Source: an uncultured Aequorivita sp. (GTDB lineage: Bacteria > Bacteroidota > Bacteroidia > Flavobacteriales > Flavobacteriaceae). From it: DNA of 44,026 bases. The notes beneath the pieces are model-generated. The model was not told where the DNA came from, searched no databases, and saw only the letters and a program-made list of their open reading frames with translations. A program made the translations under genes and the position numbers. Numbering within the stretch: the first letter of the stretch is position 1; each line of letters opens with the position of its first letter. The stretch lies in assembly GCA_937125455.1 (NCBI GenBank), contig CAKZLK010000010.1:1-44026 (forward strand), given 5' to 3'. This document shows, in pieces, positions 36,901 to 44,026 of this stretch.

Positions 36901-36928
36901 AAAAAAGACCCCCGTTTTTATCGGTGGG
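36901..36928 (-). terminator. Terminator overlapping the GT stop codon
   Basis: AGACCCACCG/CGGGGGTCT stem followed by T7 on the minus strand. The hairpin contains the stop codon of the preceding gene, so translation could modulate termination. Confidence 0.75.
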
Positions 36929-37312
36929 TCTCTTCTAACTTTTCGAAGTTGGGTTCCTTTTTGAATTTGAATCCTTTTTCTGAAGCCTTTTTAAAGAAGG
37001 CTTTGAATCCTTCTAGTGAGCTTTTTGGCAGTTTCTTAACTCTGCTCCAAACCTTATCTTGAGGTAGTTTGAATAGTTGAGTTGGTTCTGACAAGTCGGC
37101 TTTCGTAACCCTCTGACCTCTAGCTACTATACCAGCGTTTTTGCAAATAGCGGCTAAATATCTGGTTCTTTCCCAGTCTAAATTGTTTTGAATCCTCCAA
37201 CTTTCCCCCCTGAGTATAACCTCTTTTAGAGTCAGTTTATAAAATTCTTCTGGGTGAATGCCCACCTGACCTAAGTAGAAGTCAACAAAATCATCCCAAG
37301 ATAAGGGTCTTA
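36918..37312 (-). CDS. Tail assembly chaperone GT, frameshifted part
   Basis: The frame is reached by -1 slippage at GGGAAAG from the upstream gene; codons continue VRPLSWDDFVDFYLGQVGIHPEEFYKLTLKEVILRG... A free-standing start would have to be the GTG at 37265, which skips the conserved WDDFVDFYLGQV segment. The fused protein (about 260 residues) corresponds to lambda gpGT, which links the tape measure to tail tube subunits. The C-terminal part is basic (KAFFKKASEKGFKFKKEP). Confidence 0.85.
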
Positions 37313-37702
37313 CTTTCCCTCACCCTCTTCGGTTTCCTCCTCTCCATCAGTACTTCTTTCTATACCAAAATTTTCATCATTGGTCATTAACTTACTGTTA
37401 GTGAATGCGTCAAGAACTTCAGCTAGTGCCTCGTCATCAACATCCTCCATATCTAAACCGCACTGGTAAATATCTTTGTAGTACGGATCAATACCGTTCT
37501 CTAGGCAATAAGCTCTTGAAGAACAATACATAAGCCTTCTTACAGAAGACATTCCAGCAGCCTTACCTAAATGCGAAAAAGTTTCTCCTAGCGACTTCAA
37601 CCCAAGCTCCTCTTCCATTAGAGCCCAAAAGTTAACGGAGAAGTGACCAGTAATTTCCTTACCAGCCACATCAATTGTATAATAGCCTCTTTTCTTATTC
37701 AT
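37310..37702 (-). CDS. Tail assembly chaperone G
   Basis: 130 residues, the unshifted product, placed between major tail protein and tape measure as in lambda and most siphophages. RGYYTIDVAGKEITGHFSVNFWALMEEELGL begins a helical domain; the C-terminus is acidic (STDGEEETEEGEGK). GGGAAAG at its last codons allows production of a longer GT protein. It overlaps the major tail gene by one base. Confidence 0.85.
   Translation of the reverse strand: MNKKRGYYTIDVAGKEITGHFSVNFWALMEEELGLKSLGETFSHLGKAAGMSSVRRLMYCSSRAYCLENGIDPYYKDIYQCGLDMEDVDDEALAEVLDAFTNSKLMTNDENFGIERSTDGEEETEEGEGK
37313..37319 (-). promoter_or_regulatory. Programmed -1 ribosomal frameshift site GGGAAAG
   Basis: On the minus strand GAG GGA AAG TAA can slip to GGG AAA GTA. 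GGGAAAG is the heptamer used by lambda for G/GT. It lies immediately before the stop of the first frame, and the second frame is open for more than 130 codons beyond. Confidence 0.85.
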
Positions 37703-38121
37703 TACGCGTTAGTAGTTTCTACTACTGCTCCTGAAGAAGTGAAAGTACCTGAGAAGGTAACTGTATCTTCATCCGGTGATGTAGCTGAAATGTTCGTAAG
37801 GAATCCAGTAACGGTAAATACTTTGTCGCCTGTTTGGTCAGTACCGTATACTAATGTGAATGAATTTCTGTTTATAATTCCTTCTGCTACTAGATCGTGA
37901 AATCCTTTCTTAGCAGCATTAGCGTCATCTGCATAATCCACAAGACCTTCAAATGAAATCGTCACACTTCTTCTAGAAGAAAGTAACTCGACCCACCCAG
38001 CAGAATCTCTTGAACTAGCATCAGCAGTGTTGTGTTGGAAATCAATAGTGAATGATGTTGTGTGGCCTATTGGCTCAGCGTCAACTGTCACAATTAGATT
38101 TGTTCCTGTCATTGTTGCCAT
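37702..38121 (-). CDS. Major tail (tube) protein
   Basis: 139 residues, TP901-1-type tail tube: TGTNLIVTVDAEPIGHTTSFTIDFQHNTADASSRDSAGWVELLSSRRSVTISFEGLVDY, then TVTGFLTNISATSPDEDTVTFSGTFTSSGAV. Polymerises into hexameric rings. TATCTTTG at 38162-38169 lies about 40 bases before the ATG, so this late gene has a leader, possibly to allow stronger translation. Confidence 0.88.
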   Translation of the reverse strand: MATMTGTNLIVTVDAEPIGHTTSFTIDFQHNTADASSRDSAGWVELLSSRRSVTISFEGLVDYADDANAAKKGFHDLVAEGIINRNSFTLVYGTDQTGDKVFTVTGFLTNISATSPDEDTVTFSGTFTSSGAVVETTNA

Positions 38122-38161
38122 AATTTTGCTTTTCTCTTTGTTTAAACGTTTAAAATCTTAA

Positions 38162-38169
38162 CAAAGATA
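38162..38169 (-). promoter_or_regulatory. Late-type -7 box before major tail gene
   Basis: TATCTTTG, about 40 bases before the ATG. One of the few late boxes here that would give a 5' leader; the leader contains the palindrome-like gtttaaacgtttaaa. Confidence 0.55.
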
Positions 38170-38196
38170 AGTGAAATATTAGTGTGCAGTTGGGAG

Positions 38197-38640
38197 TTAC
38201 ATTGTCTCCTCTATATCGAATTCGATAATGATTATTGACCTAAAGTAAACACCGTCTTTGTAAGCTTCCCTTAGTGGTTGTATCGACTGAATAGATTGCC
38301 TCTTGACTTTCAAGTTGTTAGCTGACAAGTCTAGATATGTACCCTTGACTCTAATTAACTCGGTTATTTGATTAACTATGTTGGAATTAGCTCCCCAACC
38401 TCCTTCTCCTTGTTTGAATTTGCTTATAACCTCAACGTTCATAACGTATGTCTGCCCTATAGAGTCTCTAGTAACATCATTTTCAGCAGAAGTGCTTGGC
38501 TCAACCACAATCAGCGGAAACTGTGAATCATTAGCTACTTCCGTGTACACCGTAACGTTGTCTCCGTCATACTGTATCTGATTATCTGTCTCTAACAGTT
38601 TGATTATAGCTACGTTTAGTGGGTCAAGTGCGTATTTCAT
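38197..38640 (-). CDS. Tail terminator protein
   Basis: 147 residues. VTVYTEVANDSQFPLIVVEPSTSAENDVTRDSIGQTYVMNVEVISKF and VYFRSIIIIEFDIEE give the alternating strands and flanking helices of the gpU/DUF3168-like terminator group that caps the tail before joining to the head. The order stopper, gp10-like, terminator, tube supports the call. Confidence 0.75.
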   Translation of the reverse strand: MKYALDPLNVAIIKLLETDNQIQYDGDNVTVYTEVANDSQFPLIVVEPSTSAENDVTRDSIGQTYVMNVEVISKFKQGEGGWGANSNIVNQITELIRVKGTYLDLSANNLKVKRQSIQSIQPLREAYKDGVYFRSIIIIEFDIEETM

Positions 38641-38644
38641 AATG

Positions 38645-38652
38645 CAAAGTTA
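38645..38652 (-). promoter_or_regulatory. Late-type -7 box before tail terminator
   Basis: TAACTTTG, four bases before the ATG at 38640; it overlaps the end of the upstream gene. Confidence 0.6.
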
Positions 38653-39174
38653 CTTCTTTTTCAGGATTCTATTAACCCTCGAACCTAGTCTCTTCATCAT
38701 CTTTTTCTTTTCTAGGAACACGTTGTTGAAGAAGTATGGTCTCGCGGATAAGTGAGTGAAGTTTTTTGGATTATCAGACCCCTTGAACCTTTTGGCGTAA
38801 GTCGATCCATCCCCTCCAAATAAAGAATTGATTCCACCTAAACTTATAGTTCTAGCCCTCGTTCCGAACTCTACAAACGCCATTAGTTTCTTACCTACAC
38901 CACCAGCAGAAATTCTATAAGCCGATCCAGTACCCTTTTTCCTAGTGAGAGGTTTCATTTGGATAGAAGAGGATAGGCCATTAGTATCTTCACCTCTTCT
39001 TTCTAAGTGTGGTCTGGATTTGGATTCAAAGTCGTTCTTTGCAGACTCTTTTATCTTTTTGGCGGTTATCTTTAACTCCTCGTCAAATTCGTTAGCCATC
39101 ACTCCGAGTTCAGCGAGTTTGTTCATAACTTTGGCTAGCTCCGTTTTATCTACGTATAAGGTTTTATTTGACAT
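38650..39174 (-). CDS. HK97 gp10-like neck protein
   Basis: 174 residues from ATG 39174. An N-terminal helix, then ITAKKIKESAKNDFESKSRPHLERRGEDTNGLSSSIQ, VGKKLMAFVEFGTRARTISLGG and LSARPYFFNNVFLEKKKMMKRL. The VEFGT...ARPYF pattern is that of HK97-gp10_like proteins at the head-tail junction. The frame opens at 39213, but the promoter TAAATTTG at 39178-39185 places the start at 39174. Confidence 0.85.
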   Translation of the reverse strand: MSNKTLYVDKTELAKVMNKLAELGVMANEFDEELKITAKKIKESAKNDFESKSRPHLERRGEDTNGLSSSIQMKPLTRKKGTGSAYRISAGGVGKKLMAFVEFGTRARTISLGGINSLFGGDGSTYAKRFKGSDNPKNFTHLSARPYFFNNVFLEKKKMMKRLGSRVNRILKKK

Positions 39175-39177
39175 ACA

Positions 39178-39194
39178 CAAATTTAGTACATTTG
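39178..39194. promoter_or_regulatory. Back-to-back divergent promoters
   Basis: Minus box TAAATTTG (39178-39185) and plus box TACATTTG (39187-39194) lie one base apart inside a near-perfect palindrome running between the two ATGs (39174 and 39199). Both genes would be leaderless, and two polymerases could not occupy the site together. Confidence 0.75.
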
Positions 39195-39198
39195 TGTT

Positions 39199-39756
39199 AT
39201 GGAAATATACCAAGAAAGACAGACCGGACTAGCTAGTGGTGCTACTGAGATTATGGATGCAGCAGCAGTTAAGTCTTGGGCAGCGATAGACACTGACCTT
39301 GACGACACAGTAATCACCTCGATAATTGTGGCGGCTAGAGAGATGGTTGAGAATTTCATCTCCAAAGATTTGGTGTCCAAGAACAGAGAGTTATTCGTTG
39401 ACGAGTTGGAGTATGACGGAGAAACATACATCATATCCCTCCCCTACAACGCAAAGACAGGTACTATAGTAGTTACTTCAGGAACCACTACACTAACCTT
39501 AAATACCAACTACGAGATAATAGGAATAGGTGGTAGATACATAAAATTTACTGGTAATCACAAAAATGTAAAAGTAGTGTACGAAAGCGATCCGGTTGCA
39601 AGTGCTAGTGAAGTTGAGCTAGCTAAATCAGCAGTGAAAGTTTTAATTGAGCAAGTCTATGACAACAGGGCTAACCTAGAGGGAGACTCTGACATTGTAG
39701 TGATGGACGGAAACACTAAAAAAATGTTAGCGCCACTTAAGAGCATATATATGTAA
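39199..39756 (+). CDS. Head-tail connector (gp6-like adaptor)
   Basis: 185 residues. A helical N-terminal half (AAVKSWAAIDTDLDDTVITSIIVAAREMVENFISKDLV) is followed by a beta-hairpin domain and a helical end (ELAKSAVKVLIEQVYDNRANLEGD). This is the layout of phage_connect_1/gp6-type adaptor proteins that attach to the portal. It is on the plus strand, opposite to nearly all other late genes. Confidence 0.82.
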   Translation: MEIYQERQTGLASGATEIMDAAAVKSWAAIDTDLDDTVITSIIVAAREMVENFISKDLVSKNRELFVDELEYDGETYIISLPYNAKTGTIVVTSGTTTLTLNTNYEIIGIGGRYIKFTGNHKNVKVVYESDPVASASEVELAKSAVKVLIEQVYDNRANLEGDSDIVVMDGNTKKMLAPLKSIYM

Positions 39757-40100
39757 TGAGTAGAAAAAGAAACAGATTAAGAGATAGTTTCACTGTAAGG
39801 GGAACGACTAGCACCAAGGCGGCAAACGGAGATTTGTCAGAAACCTTAGATAGTCAAACTGTTTACAGATGTTACGCACTACACAGGGAGTCAGCGCTAA
39901 TTGATAGAACTTACGAAGTTCCTCAAATAGAGTTCGATTACGTACTTGAGGTTAGGAATGAAACTTTGAAAGCGGCAGCGCTAACTAAAGCGAGTAGATT
40001 GACAACTAGTAAAACTGGCTCCACTGTGTTTCAAGTAGTGCAAACCTTAGAGGACACTTTAAGAAAATCCAGAATATTCATTTCGGCAACAAGCAATTAA
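39756..40100 (+). CDS. Head closure / stopper protein
   Basis: 114 residues. LRDSFTVRGTTSTKAANGDLSETLDSQTVYRCYALH is the usual opening of phage head-tail joining (gp16/FII-like) proteins, followed by strands and a C-terminal FQVVQTLEDTLRKSRIFISATS. Its start overlaps the connector stop (TAATG). It closes the head after packaging. Confidence 0.8.
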   Translation: MSRKRNRLRDSFTVRGTTSTKAANGDLSETLDSQTVYRCYALHRESALIDRTYEVPQIEFDYVLEVRNETLKAAALTKASRLTTSKTGSTVFQVVQTLEDTLRKSRIFISATSN

Positions 40101-40148
40101 TTAAATCAAAGTCTTGGTTTTAAGTCATCTTCTTTGTATTATTGTAAT

Positions 40149-40652
40149 ATGAAGGAGATTAAAGACGTAGCGGGTAAAACCGTAAGGTTGGGTGACAAGG
40201 TGTCTTGCCCAACTCCTACCGGACTAGGAGACAGAAGAAAACTGTTGGTAGGGACTGTTGTATCAATCGTTGGTAAAAAGACAGTCAAGATTCTAGCAAA
40301 AACCAACAGGGGGTTTGTTAAAATCAATGTTATAAACTTCTCCCTAACTGACAACTCTTTTGTTAGGAATTCTAATGAGTTGGTTCATTTCAAAACAACT
40401 ATCGAGAAGAGAGATTACGGCTTCGGAGAAAGAGATGTTGTTGTAACAACCTGTACTGTTTCAGATAGGGATGGCAACGCACTGGGTTTTGGAAAAGTAG
40501 TTCTTAACCACTCTGACACAAATCACACCGGAAAAGCCTACAGATATGCTCTAAAGAAAGCTCTTAATGAAGATTCTGTTTCCGATAGAGCTAGTAGGCA
40601 TCAGCTTTGGAAAAAGTTTGGTGAGCAACTAAAAAGGAAAGGAATGAATTAA
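40149..40652 (+). CDS. SH3/KOW-like basic protein
   Basis: 167 residues from ATG 40149. Residues 1-50 (KDVAGKTVRLGDKVSCPTPTGLGDRRKLLVGTVVSIVGKKTVKIL) align with the 73-residue protein at 2321-2542. The rest is basic and strand-rich, ending in a Lys-rich helix. Likely binds nucleic acid; no family name recognised. TATTATTG just before the ATG is a weak -7 match. Confidence 0.72.
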   Translation: MKEIKDVAGKTVRLGDKVSCPTPTGLGDRRKLLVGTVVSIVGKKTVKILAKTNRGFVKINVINFSLTDNSFVRNSNELVHFKTTIEKRDYGFGERDVVVTTCTVSDRDGNALGFGKVVLNHSDTNHTGKAYRYALKKALNEDSVSDRASRHQLWKKFGEQLKRKGMN

Positions 40653-40852
40653 TGGTAAAGCTTTACAACGTTCCTCCCAACTCAAGGATTGATGTCAGTC
40701 ACTTGGGGTTGACAATAAAGGAATCTGGCGAAGACGTGGACGAGCTAGACTTCAAACATATTGACGGTATGTATTCGCTGTCTTACTTCGAGCATAATGG
40801 AGAGATGGTTCCAGTCCACCTGCAAGCTTGGACTGAGGTAAAAGTCCTTTAA
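40652..40852 (+). CDS. Unknown 66-residue protein
   Basis: Strand-rich small protein (FKHIDGMYSLSYFEHNGEMVPVHLQAWTEVKVL). It overlaps the previous stop (TAATG), with a terminator directly after. Function unknown. Confidence 0.68.
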   Translation: MVKLYNVPPNSRIDVSHLGLTIKESGEDVDELDFKHIDGMYSLSYFEHNGEMVPVHLQAWTEVKVL

Positions 40853-40857
40853 ACCAC

Positions 40858-40887
40858 AAAGCCCCGACCAAACAGTCAGGGCTTTTT
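40858..40887 (+). terminator. Rho-independent terminator
   Basis: AAAGCCCCGAC...GTCAGGGCTTTTTT. It ends the plus unit that faces the capsid gene. Confidence 0.82.
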
Positions 40888-40924
40888 TATTAACCGATTA
40901 CTCGGTAGTTGAAGAAGCTATTTC

Positions 40925-42142
40925 TTAAGTAGTCTCTAGAGCGGCTTGATCAGTAGCAAAGTCACCAGCGATGAATGCACTTCTTCTGTTATGTCTAACC
41001 ACAACAGCACCTCTCCACTGACATCTGATAGTTCTGAAACCATCTTTGAAGTCAGTTCCTTCATAACCGATTTCGATAGCCATTCCTTCTCTCTGAACAA
41101 GTTCAGCAAAAGCAAAGTCTCCGATAAGGTAATCTCCTTTCGCGATAAGCGTAGAAGGTACAATAGGAACACCATCTAATGATAAGTTTTGTCCGGCAGC
41201 CATAAGTCTACCAACGTATCTCTTGTCAGTTGCAGATAGTTTTTCAAGCTTCAGCTTGGCGATATCAGCAGGGTGCATCATAATCGCGTTAGCAGAAGCA
41301 TCACCTTCCTGAGCAATGTCAATCTGAGCCATAGCTACAGTTAACACGTCAACCTCATTCGCATTATCAACAGTGTTCGCTCCTACTGTAGCAGCAGAGA
41401 ACGCAGAAGCCTGAGTAACAACACCGTTAAGGTTTGTTCCAGTTCCGTCACCGTCATAAGCAGTTTTTTCAACAGCCTTAGTCACTTCTCTAAGAAGTTC
41501 GTTGTTGATTTCTTGAGAAACAATAGAACCCTTAGCAAGCATCTCGTCAGTGACTTTGATGTATGCAGTAGTTTTCTTCACTTCTTCGTTACCAACTTTC
41601 CATTCGAAGTCAATTTGGTTGTAAGTTGCTCCTTCAGCAGTCTGACCAGCAGAACCTTCTTTAGCATCTTGGTACACCCACTCCACTTTGTCAGCAGAAG
41701 TTGACCTTGAACTCATTAAGCTAAGCAGTCTAACCTTTCTTGAAGGTAGTGCATCGAAACCAGCAAACCTTTCAGCTTGAGGAACGTCTCCACCAGAAAT
41801 GTTACCTGAACTAATATTAGCTACGGCTTTAAGTTCGAATTTCAAGCTGTCTCTCTTTCCAGAGATTAAGCTCTCAAGACCTTCTTTGTTTTCTTCTAAG
41901 GCTTTAGTTACAGCCTCGCTCCAACCTAATCCCTTTGTTGATTTTTCTATTGACTTAGATGCTTTGGCAGCTTTCACTTCCATTTCAGCAACTCTTTCTT
42001 CAAGACCTTTAACAACTTCTGAGGTAGCTGACGCTTCTTTCAGATCGTTAATAAGTCCTTCAATTTCTGTTTTCAACTTACCAGTGGCGGTCTCAACCCT
42101 ACCATCCATTTTAGTAAGCAATTCTTTTAATTTTTCTTCCAT
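40925..42142 (-). CDS. Major capsid protein, HK97 fold
   Basis: 405 residues. The first about 90 are a coiled coil (KLKELLTKMDGRVETATGKLKTEIEGLINDLKEASA...), the delta-domain that acts as built-in scaffold and is removed by the protease. The mature HK97 domain follows, with DKVEWVYQDAKEGSAGQTAEGATYNQIDFEW, KVTDEMLAKGSIVSQEINNELLREV and the P-domain end GYEGTDFKDGFRTIRCQWRGAVVVRHNRRSAFIAGDF. It lies 15 bases downstream of the protease gene, as in HK97. Confidence 0.93.
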   Translation of the reverse strand: MEEKLKELLTKMDGRVETATGKLKTEIEGLINDLKEASATSEVVKGLEERVAEMEVKAAKASKSIEKSTKGLGWSEAVTKALEENKEGLESLISGKRDSLKFELKAVANISSGNISGGDVPQAERFAGFDALPSRKVRLLSLMSSRSTSADKVEWVYQDAKEGSAGQTAEGATYNQIDFEWKVGNEEVKKTTAYIKVTDEMLAKGSIVSQEINNELLREVTKAVEKTAYDGDGTGTNLNGVVTQASAFSAATVGANTVDNANEVDVLTVAMAQIDIAQEGDASANAIMMHPADIAKLKLEKLSATDKRYVGRLMAAGQNLSLDGVPIVPSTLIAKGDYLIGDFAFAELVQREGMAIEIGYEGTDFKDGFRTIRCQWRGAVVVRHNRRSAFIAGDFATDQAALETT

Positions 42143-42157
42143 TGTCGTAAATCTCTC

Positions 42158-42877
42158 TTACAAATTCTTAATTAAATAATCGTACATATTTAACTCCTCA
42201 GCTTTCTGTTTAGCTTCATCGTCTTCGGCTGAGTGGCTTTCTGTTTCCGGCTCAGTGATTTCCCTAAGAGCTAATTCCTTCAAGGACTTAATTTCAAATT
42301 CTACAGCCAAACCTAGTTCGTCACTAATGTTTGACTTTACTAATGCCTCTAAAGCCTCAAACCTTTCAGTAAGATACTTATTGAGCACTTCTTCTTTGCT
42401 ATCCATTCCATCTTTAGCTTTCACTTCGTTAATGAATGCTAGTGGGTTGGCAGCAAGAGTAACAGCCGAAATCTCATACAACTTCACTTCTTTAATGTAG
42501 TTGACTGATTCAGCTTTGTTAAATTGTTGTTTCACTGTAGCGAATCCAACAGAGTTTTCAGTCAATACACCAGCTTTAATCATTTCGAACACGTCCTGAC
42601 CTAGTCTGGTTTTAAGCGCTATCTGAGCTACGAACTCCAAACCTTCGTTTGTTTCATTTAGCTCTTTCATTGTACCCACTGGTTGATCCAGTCTGTGTTG
42701 ATACAAATATTTGATTCTGCTTCTGTTCTCTTTGATTGTTTTCGTGTAAGCACCTTTCTCTATAATGTCGCCATCGGAATCAACGTTCCCGAATACTGAT
42801 CCAAGACCTTTAACGATTCCTTTTTCCTCGTCAACATCTCCGATACTCTGTGCGCTTTTGAAAATCAATTCTCTCAT
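42158..42877 (-). CDS. Prohead protease, HK97 type
   Basis: 239 residues. Family motifs: GLGSVFGNVDSDGDIIEKGAYTKTI, YLYQHRLDQPVGTM (catalytic H61) and GVLTENSVGF (catalytic S109). The C-terminal part is Glu-rich and probably acts with the capsid delta-domain in assembly. It cleaves the capsid delta-domain. Promoter TATCTTTG at 42882-42889. Confidence 0.92.
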   Translation of the reverse strand: MRELIFKSAQSIGDVDEEKGIVKGLGSVFGNVDSDGDIIEKGAYTKTIKENRSRIKYLYQHRLDQPVGTMKELNETNEGLEFVAQIALKTRLGQDVFEMIKAGVLTENSVGFATVKQQFNKAESVNYIKEVKLYEISAVTLAANPLAFINEVKAKDGMDSKEEVLNKYLTERFEALEALVKSNISDELGLAVEFEIKSLKELALREITEPETESHSAEDDEAKQKAEELNMYDYLIKNL

Positions 42878-42881
42878 ACCA

Positions 42882-42889
42882 CAAAGATA
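42882..42889 (-). promoter_or_regulatory. Late-type -7 box before protease
   Basis: TATCTTTG, four bases before the ATG at 42877. Confidence 0.6.
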
Positions 42890-42924
42890 TATAAAATTTT
42901 ACTTGCGTTTTTGGGTGGTTTTTA

Positions 42925-43713
42925 TTATAAGCCAGTTAAGAATTGGTTAAGTGAATTACTGTTTGGTTGGTCTACTGAGAATGGCAGAATTAGGTTCCTA
43001 CATCTACAGTTCACCACCTCCCCTGCAACATTACCTCCAAAGGCTTGAGGGTCTGAGGGGAATCTCATAAAAACATCTCCCACTTGATACAATTGATTTG
43101 CTGGTATAGGTTTCCTTGCGGCAGCTCTGGCGTGAGTAAATCTAACCCTCTCGTCTCCGACCGACAACCACCTCTTGTACAAAGTGCTGTCAGCGAACAT
43201 ACTAGCAGCGGTAGCCTCAACAATAGAACCAGCAGCTCCGTTCGTTTCAGTTCTAGAAAATCTACTAGACATTACATTAGTAGTTCTTGCTGGATCGAAA
43301 TCCGGTTTGTTTACAGAGGTTCTTATCGACTCAACAATAGCTGGGCTAATACTAGCGGCTCTAGTATTGGACAGGTTGGAAACAGCTCCGGCATATAGGG
43401 CAGCAAATTCTTGTGGTGTAACCTTAGACAAGTGATTGAAAGCGGAGGAATACCAAGGTCTATATAGAGTGTCTGCGGCTATATAAACTCTCTGAAACAA
43501 ACTACTCAATATCTCCGCGGCAGTTGTTATCTCAATAGCAGAAATTCCTACAGTCACAAACATTTCTATTATTTCAGCATAAGATTCCTGAGCCAAACCG
43601 TAAGTATGATCCTCTAGAATAGAGAGAAGCCTACTGTAGTCTGAATTGAAAGAAGCCTCTATTTGTTCAACAGAGGCTTGCTTAGTGAAATATTTTAGTG
43701 TTGTTCCGGTCAT
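42925..43713 (-). CDS. MuF-like minor head protein
   Basis: 262 residues. A helical N-terminal region is followed by the phage Mu F-type C-terminal domain: KRWLSVGDERVRFTHARAAARKPIPANQLYQVGDVFMRFPSDPQAFGGNVAGEVVNCRCRNLILP, with the D-x-R-V-R-x-x-H-A and GG-N..E.VNCRC signature and likely zinc ligands H/C/C. It sits in the head near the portal and may be injected. No extra toxin domain is fused. It overlaps the previous gene by one base. Confidence 0.88.
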   Translation of the reverse strand: MTGTTLKYFTKQASVEQIEASFNSDYSRLLSILEDHTYGLAQESYAEIIEMFVTVGISAIEITTAAEILSSLFQRVYIAADTLYRPWYSSAFNHLSKVTPQEFAALYAGAVSNLSNTRAASISPAIVESIRTSVNKPDFDPARTTNVMSSRFSRTETNGAAGSIVEATAASMFADSTLYKRWLSVGDERVRFTHARAAARKPIPANQLYQVGDVFMRFPSDPQAFGGNVAGEVVNCRCRNLILPFSVDQPNSNSLNQFLTGL

Positions 43714-43979
43714 TAGTATGTAGAAACAATACCATCAAGGTCGTTTACAGCTTCCAAAATATCAACCTTTGTTGGCTCTGCGTCTACGGGGAATTCCAGT
43801 GTTACGTCATAATTGCCCATATCCCTCATTTTAGGAGGTAGCTGCGTTTCTTCGTGCGGCATAGATTGGTCGACCATTTGAGAAGGGTCTAGTAATTTGA
43901 AATTGCAGTTGACAGATACAGACTCAGCTCCGTAAGTTATGTTGCTGCCGATTAGTTCGATTTTTAGTTTTTTGTACAT
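43713..43979 (-). CDS. Unknown small head-region protein
   Basis: 88 residues, soluble, strand-rich (KLKIELIGSNITYGAESVSVNCNFKLLD, then NYDVTLEFPVDAEPTK). In the circular map it starts five bases after the portal stop and ends at the MuF start, so it belongs to the head operon. Its first ten codons are duplicated at 1-30 by the terminal overlap. Function unknown. Confidence 0.75.
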   Translation of the reverse strand: MYKKLKIELIGSNITYGAESVSVNCNFKLLDPSQMVDQSMPHEETQLPPKMRDMGNYDVTLEFPVDAEPTKVDILEAVNDLDGIVSTY

Positions 43980-44026
43980 TTTCTTTAATCCTCTTGTTCT
44001 TCAGTGTTTGATAAATTTATTCTAGC
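43950..44026. repeat. Terminal overlap, right copy
   Basis: Identical to positions 1-77; see that entry. Features here continue into the portal gene at the left end. Confidence 0.93.

Noticed and set aside
1-44026. CRISPR array, integrase, excisionase, cI-like repressor, attachment sites, insertion sequences
   Set aside because: None found. The only clustered repeats are the TTACGATGCA motifs, which lack the repeat-spacer regularity of CRISPR.

Overview
This window is a complete tailed-phage genome (class Caudoviricetes, siphovirus-like) whose host is almost certainly a member of the Bacteroidota, probably a flavobacterium. The last 77 bases (43950-44026) repeat the first 77 exactly, so the molecule closes into a circle of about 43.95 kb. 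The host call rests on the promoters: many genes have the Bacteroidota -7 box TAnnTTTG ending 4-7 bases before the ATG, usually without a Shine-Dalgarno sequence, so many transcripts look leaderless. No integrase, repressor or other lysogeny gene was recognised; the phage looks lytic.

Layout. Late genes fill 0.04-3.8 kb and 28.7-43.98 kb, mostly on the minus strand. They encode a HK97-type portal, TerL, MuF-like protein, prohead protease and capsid, then neck and tail proteins: a lambda-like G/GT chaperone pair with a GGGAAAG slippery site, a 728-residue tape measure, a baseplate protein and a 1334-residue fibre. The connector and stopper genes (39.2-40.1 kb) are inverted relative to their neighbours. 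A RusA-like resolvase lies between portal and TerL. TerS and the holin are at 21.3-22.3 kb. DNA metabolism lies at 22.8-28 kb: DnaB helicase with a probable loader on the minus strand, then ERF annealing protein, YqaJ-type exonuclease and a small SSB on the plus strand. A plus-strand block (6.4-10.9 kb) holds a T4-like polynucleotide kinase/phosphatase, a chain of tiny overlapping genes, a MazG-like protein and a T7-lysozyme-like amidase. A minus-strand block (11.6-18.6 kb) holds mostly unknown small genes, a dNMP-kinase-like protein and an SPFH lipoprotein.

The most striking content is RNA. I read 23 convincing tRNAs in two arrays: 14 on the plus strand (4.05-5.63 kb) and 9 on the minus strand (18.66-20.71 kb). 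Together they serve all 20 amino acids, and no amino acid is served by both arrays (12 + 8). Four-codon boxes have a single U34 tRNA and two-codon boxes a single G34 or U34 tRNA, which resembles a minimal decoding set. Only the CGN arginine box and an initiator tRNA are not seen. The plus array is compact. The minus array is interrupted by tRNA-like fragments and by 60-350-base spacers with strong hairpins, one closed by a perfect 12-bp inverted repeat. HNH endonuclease genes adjoin the arrays on three sides, and the phage encodes a tRNA-repair-type PNK without a recognisable RNA ligase.

Other non-coding elements are three intergenic regions of 370-690 bases with RNA-like structure (6.03-6.41, 10.94-11.58 and 25.33-25.73 kb), and a cluster of ttacgatgca repeats at 14.50-14.64 kb with two more at 25.62 kb, a candidate origin or operator. 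There seem to be two promoter classes: TTGG-N19/20-TA(C)(C/T)TTAG before several early or accessory genes, and TAnnTTTG, usually without the upstream TTG, before late genes.
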